Shown here one piece after another: positions 7,528-15,555 of a stretch of DNA of 35,029 bases. Position 1 is the first letter of the stretch. Each line of letters opens with the position of its first letter. Location of the stretch: NCBI GenBank assembly GCA_023390245.1, contig JAEWDF010000072.1, forward strand, positions 1-35,029, given 5' to 3'. Made by a program: the position numbers and the translations under genes. The stretch comes from Pseudomonadota bacterium. GTDB taxonomy: Bacteria; Pseudomonadota; Alphaproteobacteria; Caulobacterales; Caulobacteraceae. Below the pieces are notes generated by a model. It was not told the DNA's origin. It was given only the letters and a program-made list of their open reading frames with translations, and ran no database searches.

Positions 7528-8571
7528 CTAGAGCACCGACAGGGCGAGGTTGTCGAGATTGCAGGAAGGATCCTTGCGTATCTCCACCTTCCGCTCGATG
7601 GATTCGAGGATCGGCGTAGAGAAGCGCACGCCGGCCAGCTTGGAACAGGTATGCAGATTGCCGGGGCTGAACACGTTCACTTCCAGAATCTTGTCGCCGA
7701 CGATGTCGATGCCGACCAGGAACATGCCGTCGCGGATCAGCTTGGGACGGATCACCTCGGCCAGGCGCAATTCGGTCTCGCCGATCTCGGCGGGCTCCAT
7801 CGAGCCGCCGGCGTGGACGTTCGAGCGGACGTCGCCCTCGGCGGCGACACGGCGCAGGGCGCAGTATTTGGCGCCGATCTTCAGCGGCGCGCCGTTCATC
7901 AGGAACAGCCGGATGTCGCCCTTGGAGGCGGCGGGCAGGTAGGACTGTGCGATGATATAGCCGTCGCGGCCGATGGCCTCGATCATCTGGTTGAGGTTGG
8001 ACGCCGCCTTGCCCCCGACCGCGAAGACGCCCTGGCCGCCCGAACCCTGGAGCGGCTTCAGTATGACCTTGCCGCCATGCTCCTTGGAGAAGGCCTTGAT
8101 GTCGGCGGCGGTCTTGGAGATCAGGGTCTCGGCCCGCACCTCTTCGGGGAAGCCCTGGAAGTAGAGCTTGTTGACGGCGCGTGACAGGCCGTCGGGGTCG
8201 TTCAGGACCAGCACGCCGCGCCGGGCCGCCTCGCGCCCGAACAGGACGCCCGCGCCCTCGGCCCAGGGGCGTTCTCCGGCGTCGTTGGAGGGATCGTTGC
8301 GCAGCATCAGGACGTCGATCTCCTCGATCGGAACGAGGCGCTTGTCGCTGTTCTCCTGAAGCGCGGCGAAGAACTCCTTGAACGTGCGATACTTCTTTTT
8401 CGGGACGCAGGTGGCGTGCACATGCATGCTGTTGTCGCCCTGGATCACGAAGTCGCCGGGCGTGACATAGACCACCGAATGTCCGCGTCGGACGCACTCA
8501 TTTGCCAGGATGGTGGTGGTGTAGTGCGGATGTTCGCTGTCGAGGCCGTTGACGAAGAAGGCGATCAGCAT
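7528..8571 (-). CDS. GshB-like ATP-grasp ligase in the DUF1704 operon
   Basis: This 347-residue protein belongs to the glutathione synthetase-like ATP-grasp group (COG0189-type). The NDPDGLSRAVNKLYFQGFPE segment matches the pre-ATP-grasp region. The nucleotide loop ILKPLQGSGGQGVF spans about 170-183. Metal-binding acidic residues are in GIDIVGDKILEVNVFSPGN (D289, E298, N300). Such enzymes join a carboxylate to an amine through an acyl-phosphate. No gamma-glutamylcysteine synthetase is nearby, and the C-terminus differs from housekeeping GshB, so glutathione synthesis is unlikely to be its specific job. It lies 14 bases downstream of the DUF1704 gene with AAGGA nine bases ahead of the ATG. It probably ligates an amino acid or peptide to a substrate shared with the two upstream hydrolases. 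Confidence 0.82.
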   Translation of the reverse strand: MLIAFFVNGLDSEHPHYTTTILANECVRRGHSVVYVTPGDFVIQGDNSMHVHATCVPKKKYRTFKEFFAALQENSDKRLVPIEEIDVLMLRNDPSNDAGERPWAEGAGVLFGREAARRGVLVLNDPDGLSRAVNKLYFQGFPEEVRAETLISKTAADIKAFSKEHGGKVILKPLQGSGGQGVFAVGGKAASNLNQMIEAIGRDGYIIAQSYLPAASKGDIRLFLMNGAPLKIGAKYCALRRVAAEGDVRSNVHAGGSMEPAEIGETELRLAEVIRPKLIRDGMFLVGIDIVGDKILEVNVFSPGNLHTCSKLAGVRFSTPILESIERKVEIRKDPSCNLDNLALSVL

Positions 8572-8585
8572 GGCGGGCGGTCCTT

Positions 8586-10460
8586 TCAGAGCAGGTCGGC
8601 GAGGGTCAGGCCCCCGGCCGCGCGGGCGAGGTTGGCCTGGGCGTCCTCGCGGTCGAGAAATTCGGGGGTGACGGCGGGCGGGCGCAGGAAGCCGCGCTCA
8701 TTCAGTTCGTCGATGACGGGCACATGGGCCATGGCGATCTTGCCCGACCAGAAGGGCGTCAGGGATCGCCCCGCGCCCAGCCAGTCCAGCACATCCAGCA
8801 GGCCGCGCAGGTAGATGAAGTCCTTGGCGAAGCCGCCGGAGCGATAGACGCGGGCGCAGACGTGAAAGGCCATGCGCGACGACACGCCGTGGGTGGCGGT
8901 CAGCAGCCGCCACGCTTCCAGGAACGCGGCGCCGTCGATCATGGCGTGGACGGCGATGACCCGGGCGGCGAGCAGGCGCATGCGTTCGCGCGTCAGGCCG
9001 CCCACGGCGAACTCGGCGAAGACGCCCAGTCCCTCCTGGATGCCCTCATAGCCCGCCAGGCCCGAGCGGAAGATCTGCAGGCCCTGCTGCTTGCCGGTGA
9101 AATAGGTGAGGAGGTGGACGCTGACCTCGTGCTGCAACAGCGGATCGACCCGCGTCGCCCGCATGCGGGTGTGACGCGAGATCATCAGGCGGGGGCCCGA
9201 GACCATCAGGCCGGTGACGTCGTCGCGCAGGCTGATGTCCGCCTTGAAATCGTCGAGACGCTTGCGGTAGCGGGCCACCAGGGCCGTGGCGGCGTCGCGC
9301 ACGACGTGGCAGTCGGCCGTGTTCGGGACGTCTTCCTCGTCCGTCGGGTTCGGGTCCTTTGCCTGGAGCGCGGCCAGGACGGCGGCGGCCTGGTCCGCCA
9401 GGCGGTCATCGACGCGGCCATAGAGCATGACCGAGGCGTCGCGGAACCGCGTGGTCTGGCGCGACTGGAGCAGGGTCAGCTGCAGGTCGATCTCCTGCTG
9501 CTTTTCTCGGAACAGGGTTTCCAGCACCGGATCCTCGACCCCGTCCACATCGATGGCGTAGAGCGCCCGCTTCTCGCGCGAGGCGTCCACGGTCAGGGGG
9601 CGATAGTGGAAGACGGGCTCCTGATCCTTGCCGCCGCCGCGAAAGGTCTCCCAGGCCTGGGCGGTGTTGATCGGCGAGACCGAGAGCAGGAAGTCGAAGC
9701 GGCCGGCGACCTCGGCCAGCTGATGATCCACATGCCGGGCGGCGCGGATGAAGCCGCGACGGCCTAGGGCGCGGTAGTGGACAGGCGTGGGCAGGCTGGA
9801 GGCGGCGACGACGCCGCACAGCGCATGCAGCAGGGCGTCCAGCACCCCGGTCTGGAGATCGTGCAGCACGCCGGGAAAGGCCCCTTCGCCGCCGGGCGTG
9901 CGATAGGTGCGCGGAATGCCCAGCGAGAGACGCGGCGTGTCGGCGGGCAGGGCGACCAGATCCTGGTCCGCAGGCCGGGGATCAATGCGCGGGGTCTGGC
10001 GCTCCAGTTCCAGCTGTCCGAGCGCGGTCTTCAGCGCCACGGCCGCGTGTTGGGCGTCGCCGTGGTCCGACGCGTCGACCTGGAAGCGGTAGGGCGTGGG
10101 GTCGGCGGAATCCGCCTTGTCCGTCTCGGGCACCGGCAGGTCATAGAGTTCGACGACCAGGAAGGCGCCGAGCGAAGTCTTCAGGGTGCGGCTCAGGCTC
10201 TCAATCAGGTCGTAGGCGAAGGCGTCGTCCTCGGCCTTCATCGGCCAGATGGCGTAGACCGGGCTGGCGCTGGCCACGCCCAGGGCGGCGCTGGCCGAGC
10301 GGGTGCGGCGACGGCGGTGGATCACGACGAAGGGCAAGAGGCGGTCGACATGGATGCGGCCGCCGCCGGGCAGCTTTCGGCGCACCGATTTGCCGGCGGC
10401 GACGCGCGCGGTCAGTTCGGCGATGAATTCGGCCTCGCTGGATGCCTCCCGCTCCGTCAT
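8586..10460 (-). CDS. DUF1704 / QEGLA-motif putative zinc metallopeptidase
   Basis: This 624-residue protein matches the family annotated 'flavohemoglobin expression-modulating QEGLA motif protein' (DUF1704). Key motifs are HEVSVH (444-449), an HExxxH zinc-site pattern, and YEGIQEGLGVFAEF with QEGLG at 475-479. Human MATCAP, a tubulin tyrosine carboxypeptidase, is a DUF1704 member with an HExxxH active site, so a metallocarboxypeptidase-like role is reasonable. The last residue of the name motif is Gly here, not Ala. An N-terminal basic tract (HRRRRTRSAS) follows the first 45 residues. I chose the ATG at 10460 because it overlaps the upstream stop by 4 bases; a longer reading frame extends 95 codons upstream but is only the shadow of the overlapping gene. 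No signal peptide is visible, so it is probably cytoplasmic. Confidence 0.85.
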   Translation of the reverse strand: MTEREASSEAEFIAELTARVAAGKSVRRKLPGGGRIHVDRLLPFVVIHRRRRTRSASAALGVASASPVYAIWPMKAEDDAFAYDLIESLSRTLKTSLGAFLVVELYDLPVPETDKADSADPTPYRFQVDASDHGDAQHAAVALKTALGQLELERQTPRIDPRPADQDLVALPADTPRLSLGIPRTYRTPGGEGAFPGVLHDLQTGVLDALLHALCGVVAASSLPTPVHYRALGRRGFIRAARHVDHQLAEVAGRFDFLLSVSPINTAQAWETFRGGGKDQEPVFHYRPLTVDASREKRALYAIDVDGVEDPVLETLFREKQQEIDLQLTLLQSRQTTRFRDASVMLYGRVDDRLADQAAAVLAALQAKDPNPTDEEDVPNTADCHVVRDAATALVARYRKRLDDFKADISLRDDVTGLMVSGPRLMISRHTRMRATRVDPLLQHEVSVHLLTYFTGKQQGLQIFRSGLAGYEGIQEGLGVFAEFAVGGLTRERMRLLAARVIAVHAMIDGAAFLEAWRLLTATHGVSSRMAFHVCARVYRSGGFAKDFIYLRGLLDVLDWLGAGRSLTPFWSGKIAMAHVPVIDELNERGFLRPPAVTPEFLDREDAQANLARAAGGLTLADLL

Positions 10461-11311
10461 GGACGGCGGTCCCCGATCAGGTCGGTGAGGAAGGCGACGG
10501 AATCGCGCACCAGCCGTCGCATGGCGTGCAGTTCGGCCGGGTCGGCGGCGCCGGTCCATTCGTCCATGAAGAACTTCTTGAACTCGAAAGCGATGGCGCA
10601 GCCCTGCCTGGGGTGGCGGTCGTGGACGAAGCGGGTCCATTCGCCCTTGCCCTGAAACGCCAGGTTCTCGGCCACCGACAGGCGGCGTCCCGCGAAGTCG
10701 TAGTCGGAAAGGAAGGCCAGATAGGGATCGACCACATGCGCCCATCGCTCGCGCGGCATGGAGAAGGTGCCGATGTTGATGTCGGGAGCCTGCTCGGTAG
10801 GGGTTGGCAGAGCGTCCGGCCCGTCGCGGCGGTGGTTGTAGCTGTGGACGTCCAGAACGACGAAGGCGGGGAAGTCTTTGGCCAGCTGGTCGATCGTCCG
10901 CCCCAGTTCGGCGTAGACCCGGCGGTGATAGTCGCGCGACTGCTCGACCTCATCCCCGGTCAAGGGGCGACGCCAGACCTTTAGTCCCCAGCACTGCTCG
11001 GGTGTCTGATAGACGGCGGTGTCGAGCGGGCGGTTGAGATCGACCTCGAAACGCGAACGATGAGCGATGAAGTGATTTGGCGCATCCAGGACAGCGTTGC
11101 CCGTGAAGGGATCCTCCTCTCGCAGGCGCTCGGTGTCGCTCAGGGCAAAGCGATCCGCGAGGTCGGAGCGCACCGCGTGGCCGTCGTGGATGGCGGTAGA
11201 GAGGACCGGACCGTCTCCGCGGGCCAGGGTCCACCAGGGCGTTGGGGCGGCCAGGTTGTCATTCGGCATGCGATCCGAACGCGTCAGCATACAGTCAAGT
11301 TCAAAGCTCAT
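10457..11311 (-). CDS. N-formylglutamate amidohydrolase-family protein
   Basis: This 284-residue protein belongs to the N-formylglutamate amidohydrolase family, zinc hydrolases that cut an amide next to an acidic residue. Visible motifs are LSTAIHDGHAVRSDL near the start, FVVLDVHSYNHRRDG (DxHS metal-site pattern), DINIGTFSMPRERW, and GCAIAFEFKKFFMDEW near the end. No histidine-degradation genes are nearby, so a role in the Hut pathway is unlikely; it is the first gene of the operon with the DUF1704 peptidase and ATP-grasp ligase. The start is uncertain: the ATG at 11311 has GGAAGG only two bases ahead, and ATGs 7 and 14 codons in lack good ribosome sites. Confidence 0.85.
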   Translation of the reverse strand: MSFELDCMLTRSDRMPNDNLAAPTPWWTLARGDGPVLSTAIHDGHAVRSDLADRFALSDTERLREEDPFTGNAVLDAPNHFIAHRSRFEVDLNRPLDTAVYQTPEQCWGLKVWRRPLTGDEVEQSRDYHRRVYAELGRTIDQLAKDFPAFVVLDVHSYNHRRDGPDALPTPTEQAPDINIGTFSMPRERWAHVVDPYLAFLSDYDFAGRRLSVAENLAFQGKGEWTRFVHDRHPRQGCAIAFEFKKFFMDEWTGAADPAELHAMRRLVRDSVAFLTDLIGDRRP

Positions 11312-11844
11312 GACCTTCCAAGCGGAGCGATGAGCCTGACTGTCGCCGGCCGTGATTTGCGCAGCCTGGTGCCGCGACGCCGAGCGGCGGTCGGACAGCG
11401 AGGCGGAATTCCTTCAGGCCGAGGAATCCCGCGACGATTTCCGGGACCGCTTCGCCTCGAGCTGCGTCGAATAGGTCGGGCGGGGATGAGGCTCCATCCG
11501 GCTGTTTAAGCTGGGCCTGCCGTTCAACCTGGACGACTGCGACGGCTATCCGGTTGCGCGCGAGCGGCTATACGAGACGTTCCGGCAGGCGGGCGTCGAG
11601 CCGATCGTCCGGGCCGGCGACAGTGGCCTTCCGGAGCGACAAACGGCCTCTTCGCCAAGCCCTATGACCTGACGATGGTGAAGCGCTATCGGGTGGCGTG
11701 GGGCGACGCCGCGCCTGGCCCGTTGGAAGAGATCTGAGGCGCAAGGTCAGGGCCTTGGTCCATCGCAAACGGCGAGCGTACGTCTTCGTCTGAACCCGTC
11801 TCTCAGGCAGAGTACCCGTGGGACCTGGTGACCGCCTGTTCGCG
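11312..11844. other. 533-base decayed intergenic region
   Basis: No intact gene of convincing size is present. A 40-codon plus-strand reading frame at 11352-11474 (GTG start; RDAERRSDSEAEFLQAEESR in its middle) has protein-like composition, but I cannot assign a family and see no clear ribosome site. It is followed by the phosphatase remnant annotated separately at 11490-11737. The last 107 bases show nothing recognisable. Confidence 0.5.
11490..11737 (+). pseudogene. Remnant of a PhoD-like alkaline phosphatase
   Basis: One plus-strand frame reads LGLPFNLDDCDGYPVARERL, then YETFRQAGVEPIVRAGDS, and stops at 11670-11672. It resembles the phosphatase D segment usually written 'YNLDAWDGYPAARERL...IVLAGDSH', including the metal-site GDS, but the histidine that should follow is gone. 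A different frame then gives LFAKPYDLTMVKRYRVAWGD and ends at 11737. This may be the tail of the same gene after a frameshift and internal deletion, or a second fragment. Most of the expected protein is absent. I call it a pseudogene with moderate confidence because the matching stretch is short. Confidence 0.5.
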
Positions 11845-12168
11845 TCAGGGCGCGTCGTCCGCGCCGATAATCCCGCCCTCGTTTTCCAGCCGGGCGACCT
11901 GGCGCACGTCCTGGCGCGTGAACTTTAGACGCACCCCCGCGCCCATGCCGTCGGCTTCCGCGACGAGGATCACGCCGAAGTGGTCGAGGCCGCGGGCCAG
12001 GGAGTCGGCTTCAGAGGCGGAAGGCGCCGCCGCGCCGCCGCCGGCCTCGATCCGGCCCAGGGTCTCGACGGGCAGGCCGGCGGCGGCGGCGAAATCGGCC
12101 GGGCCGACGCCGACCAGGGCGCGCGCTGCGGCGATCAGGCGTCCGGTGATCCGATTTTCCTCGCTCAT
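11845..12168 (-). CDS. Small XRE-like helix-turn-helix protein
   Basis: This 107-residue protein has a Cro/CI-type helix-turn-helix in residues 8-60 (RLIAAARALVGVGPADFAAAAGLPVETLGRIEAG spread over the helices). A short conserved-looking tail follows (GVRLKFTRQDVRQVARLENEGGIIGADDAP without breaks). I chose the ATG at 12168, with AGGA eight bases upstream, over a longer upstream frame that lacks support. It diverges from the prolyl oligopeptidase gene with 134 bases between them. The protein is probably a local regulator; its targets are unknown. Confidence 0.75.
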   Translation of the reverse strand: MSEENRITGRLIAAARALVGVGPADFAAAAGLPVETLGRIEAGGGAAAPSASEADSLARGLDHFGVILVAEADGMGAGVRLKFTRQDVRQVARLENEGGIIGADDAP

Positions 12169-12302
12169 GTCTGCGGTCCTGTTCCTCGGGAAATGCTGGA
12201 GGCGGGCAGGATAGCCGGGGTTCGGCCCGGTGGTCGAGCAGCGCCGGTATCGTCGGCCGTCAAGCTTCGCTAGGGTGCGCGGTCCTGCATCCGGAACATC
12301 CC

Positions 12303-14456
12303 ATGATCCGTCCTCTTCTCGCCGCCCTCCTCGGCTCCTCTGCATTGATCTCGAGCGCCATGGCCCAGACCTCCGCCCCGCCCGCCGCCGGTTTCGCGAC
12401 CAGCGAGGCGAGCGATCCCTACCTGTGGCTGGAGGAGGTCGAGGGCGAGCGGGCCATGGCCTGGGTGCGCGAGCACAACGCCCGTTCACTGGGCGTGCTG
12501 CAGGGGGACTCGCGTTATGAGGCGTTGCACGATCAGGCGCTGGCGATCGTCCAGGCCCAGGACCGCATCCCGTCGCCCGGCTTCACCCGCGATGGCCGGA
12601 TCGACAACTTCTGGCAGGACGCCGCCCACGTGCGCGGCGTCTGGCGGCGCACGACGCTGGACAGCTACCGCACGGAGGCGCCGGAATGGGAGACCATCCT
12701 GGACGTCGACGCCCTGGCCGAGGCGGAGAACGCCAACTGGGTCTACAAGGGATCGACCTGCCTGGCGCCGGAAGAGCGCTATTGCCTGATCAGCCTGTCG
12801 AATGGCGGCAAGGACGCCGCGACGCTGCGCGAGTTCGATTCGGTCGAGCGCCGCTTCGTCGAGGGCGGAATCGTCCTGCCGGAATCCAAGGGGGACGCCG
12901 CCTGGATCGACAGGGACACGCTGCTGGTCTCGCGCGACTTCGGCCCCGGCACCCTGACCGATTCCGGCTATCCGATGACCGTCCGGCTGCTGAAGCGCGG
13001 CCAGACCCCGGATCAGGCCGAGACGATCTTCACCGGCCAGTCCAGCGATGTCTCGGTTTCCGGCTACACGCTGCGCGACGCCGACGGGGCCGTGAAGGCG
13101 GTCCTGATCAACCGCGCCGTCGACTTCTATTCGTCCGAGACCTGGCGGCTGGCCGACGACGGGACGCTGAGCCAGCTGGCGCTGCCGGCCAAGTCGGACA
13201 TCAACGGCCTGGTCGACGGCCGGCTGGTGGTGTCGCTGAAACAGGACTGGATCGCCCCTTCGGGCCAGGAATTCCGCAGCGGCGACCTGGTCGCCTGGCC
13301 GCTGGAGGCCTGGCTGGCCGACCCGGCCACGCCCGCCCAGCTGATCCTGCGCCCGACCGACCGCCAGGCGGTCGAGGCGATCAACGCCACGCGCCATGCG
13401 CTGGTCGTCGCCCTCTATGACAATGTGCGCGGCTCGGTGCGCGTCTATCGGCCCGGCGAGGGCGGATGGAGCCAGACGACGCTGGACCTGCCGCAGAACG
13501 TCTCGGTCGGCGTCGGCTCGGCCTCGGAGACCGACGACCGGGTGTTCGTCAGCGTGACCGGCTATCTGAACCCGCCCAGCCTGTGGCTGGCCGACGCCGC
13601 CACCGGCGCGGTCGAACAGGTCAAGGCCATGCCGGCCAAGTTCGACGCGGCCGGCATGACGGTCGAGCAGCACGAGGCCCGCTCGGCCGACGGCACGGCG
13701 ATCCCTTATTTCGTGGTGCACAAGGCCGACATGCCGCTCGACGGATCGAACCCGACGCTGCTCTACGGCTATGGCGGCTTCGAGAGTTCGCTTCTGCCCG
13801 GCTATTCGGCGACGGTCGGCAAGCTGTGGCTGGAGCGCGGCGGCGTCTATGTCATCGCCAATACGCGCGGCGGCGGCGAGTTCGGGCCGCGCTGGCACGA
13901 GGCGGCGCTGCAACAGAACCGCCAGCGAGCGCACGAGGACTTCCAGGCCGTGGCCCTGGACCTGATCGCATGCAGCATCACCAGCCAGCCAAAGCTGGGG
14001 ATCATGGGCGGCAGCCAGGGCGGCCTGTTCATGGGGGCGATGCTGACCCAGCGGCCGGACCTGATCAACGCCGCCGTCATCCAGGTGCCGCTGTTCGACA
14101 TGCTGCGCTTCCACAAGCTGCTGGCCGGGGCCAGCTGGATCGGCGAATACGGCGATCCGGACATCCTCGAGCAGCGCGCCTGGATCCAGGCCTATTCGCC
14201 CTATCAGAACCTGCGCGCGGGCCAGCCCTATCCGGAGGTCTTCATCCACACCTCGACCAAGGACGACCGCGTCCATCCGGGCCACGCGCGCAAGGCGGCG
14301 GCCCGGCTCGAGGACCTGGGCTATCCGGTGCTGTTCTACGAGAACACCGACGGCGGCCATGCGGCCGGCGCCAACCTGCGTGAGACCGCCCGGCGGATCG
14401 CGCTGGAATACACCTATTTGTCGCGCCGCCTGATGGATGCGCCGGCGCAGGAATAG
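12303..14456 (+). CDS. Exported prolyl oligopeptidase-family serine peptidase (S9)
   Basis: This 717-residue peptidase begins with a signal sequence (MIRPLLAALLGSSALISSAMA, then QT), so it is exported. An N-terminal beta-propeller region, from DPYLWLEEVEGERAMAWV to about residue 460, precedes the alpha/beta-hydrolase domain (LLYGYGGFESSLLPGYS, NTRGGGEFGPRWHEA). Catalytic residues appear as Ser571 in GGSQGG, Asp654 or Asp655 in TKDDRVHPGH, and His686 in DGGHAAG. Family enzymes cleave short peptides after proline. Length is typical for secreted S9A enzymes. The neighbouring XRE gene is divergent, and the cation transporter gene follows 111 bases later. Confidence 0.93.
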   Translation: MIRPLLAALLGSSALISSAMAQTSAPPAAGFATSEASDPYLWLEEVEGERAMAWVREHNARSLGVLQGDSRYEALHDQALAIVQAQDRIPSPGFTRDGRIDNFWQDAAHVRGVWRRTTLDSYRTEAPEWETILDVDALAEAENANWVYKGSTCLAPEERYCLISLSNGGKDAATLREFDSVERRFVEGGIVLPESKGDAAWIDRDTLLVSRDFGPGTLTDSGYPMTVRLLKRGQTPDQAETIFTGQSSDVSVSGYTLRDADGAVKAVLINRAVDFYSSETWRLADDGTLSQLALPAKSDINGLVDGRLVVSLKQDWIAPSGQEFRSGDLVAWPLEAWLADPATPAQLILRPTDRQAVEAINATRHALVVALYDNVRGSVRVYRPGEGGWSQTTLDLPQNVSVGVGSASETDDRVFVSVTGYLNPPSLWLADAATGAVEQVKAMPAKFDAAGMTVEQHEARSADGTAIPYFVVHKADMPLDGSNPTLLYGYGGFESSLLPGYSATVGKLWLERGGVYVIANTRGGGEFGPRWHEAALQQNRQRAHEDFQAVALDLIACSITSQPKLGIMGGSQGGLFMGAMLTQRPDLINAAVIQVPLFDMLRFHKLLAGASWIGEYGDPDILEQRAWIQAYSPYQNLRAGQPYPEVFIHTSTKDDRVHPGHARKAAARLEDLGYPVLFYENTDGGHAAGANLRETARRIALEYTYLSRRLMDAPAQE

Positions 14457-14567
14457 TCCGGGGGGGCTGAAACGGACCTGGCCTCCCGCGAGTTCATGGC
14501 GGAGACAGGATCCGGGACACGCGCGACCGCCCGGCGCGCGCCCGGCCCAGGGAGGCGAAGCGCCGGC

Positions 14568-15542
14568 ATGGACGACAAGGCCCGGACGGAATCGCGCAAT
14601 CCGATCAAGGCGAACATCGTCCTTTTCGGCGCGCTGTTCGCCAACCTGGGCATCGCAGTCGCCAAGTTCGTGGCGGCGGCGATAAGCGGCTCCTCATCCA
14701 TGCTGACGGAGGGGGTGCATTCGCTGGTCGACAGCGGCAACCAGATCCTGATCCTGCATGGCCAGCGCAAGGCCAAGCGGCCGCCCGACGCGTTGCATCC
14801 GTTCGGCTATGGGCGCGAACTCTATTTCTGGGCCTTCGTCGTCGCCATCCTGATCTTCGCGGTCGGGGCGGGGGTGTCGGTCTACGAGGGCTGGGTCCAC
14901 ATCCGGTCGCCGGAGCCGCTGCGCGACCCGCTGATCAACTATGTGGTGCTGGGCATCGCGGTCCTTCTGGAAGGCGGATCCTGGGTCATCGCGGTGCGCG
15001 AATTCGACGGCAAGCGCCAGGGCGTGGGCTGGTGGCGGGCGGTGCGGCGCTCCAAGGACCCGGCCGGCTTCATCGTGCTGTTCGAGGACAGCGCCGCCCT
15101 CCTGGGCCTGGCGATCGCCGCCATCGGCGTGTGGACCAGCCACGCCCTGGGCGAGCCCCGGATCGACGGCGTCGCCTCCATCGCCATCGGCCTGATCCTG
15201 GGTCTGGTGGCGGCGCTGCTGGCGCGGGAGGCCAAGGGGCTGCTGATCGGCGAAAGCGCGGACCCGGCGCTGGTGGCGGGCCTGTGGTCGGCGGTCGAGC
15301 GGCGAAGGGGGATCACGGCGGTCAATCACGTCCGCACCATCCACACCGCCCCGGACGCGGTGTTCGCGGCGATCAGCGCCGACTTCGACGACGCCTTGTC
15401 GATGGGCGAGGCCGAGACCCTGGTGGAGGCGCTCGAGGCCGAACTGAAGCGATCCTATCCGCAACTCACCTCCATCTACATCCGGCCGGAGAAGGCCGAG
15501 ATGGCGGTGCGTCAGTCCCCGCCCGCGCCGGTGGCGGGCTGA
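14568..15542 (+). CDS. Cation diffusion facilitator-family transporter
   Basis: This membrane protein of about 324 residues matches cation diffusion facilitators, which export divalent metals such as zinc, iron or manganese in exchange for protons. The first helix region NIVLFGALFANLGIAVAKFV and the motif SSMLTEGVHSLVDSGNQILI are typical; the E-x-x-x-S-x-x-D arrangement around HSLVD corresponds to the transport site. About six membrane helices and a cytoplasmic C-terminal domain (VNHVRTIHTAPDAVF and LEAELKRSYPQLTSIYIRP) follow. I prefer the ATG at 14568, where the family match begins; a longer in-frame start at 14496 would add 24 arginine-rich residues. Its stop is 13 bases from the convergent signalling operon. 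The metal cannot be told from sequence alone. Confidence 0.88.
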   Translation: MDDKARTESRNPIKANIVLFGALFANLGIAVAKFVAAAISGSSSMLTEGVHSLVDSGNQILILHGQRKAKRPPDALHPFGYGRELYFWAFVVAILIFAVGAGVSVYEGWVHIRSPEPLRDPLINYVVLGIAVLLEGGSWVIAVREFDGKRQGVGWWRAVRRSKDPAGFIVLFEDSAALLGLAIAAIGVWTSHALGEPRIDGVASIAIGLILGLVAALLAREAKGLLIGESADPALVAGLWSAVERRRGITAVNHVRTIHTAPDAVFAAISADFDDALSMGEAETLVEALEAELKRSYPQLTSIYIRPEKAEMAVRQSPPAPVAG

Positions 15543-15555
15543 AGGCGAGGGCCGA

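Noticed and set aside
10457..11311. Assignment of the amidohydrolase to histidine degradation (HutG)
   Set aside because: No hutH, hutU or hutI is in the window, and the gene is coupled to a DUF1704 peptidase instead.
12486..14360. 624-codon minus-strand frame opposite the prolyl oligopeptidase
   Set aside because: Shadow frame caused by high GC at third codon positions; Arg/Gln/His-rich composition with no domain, while the plus strand has a full catalytic triad.
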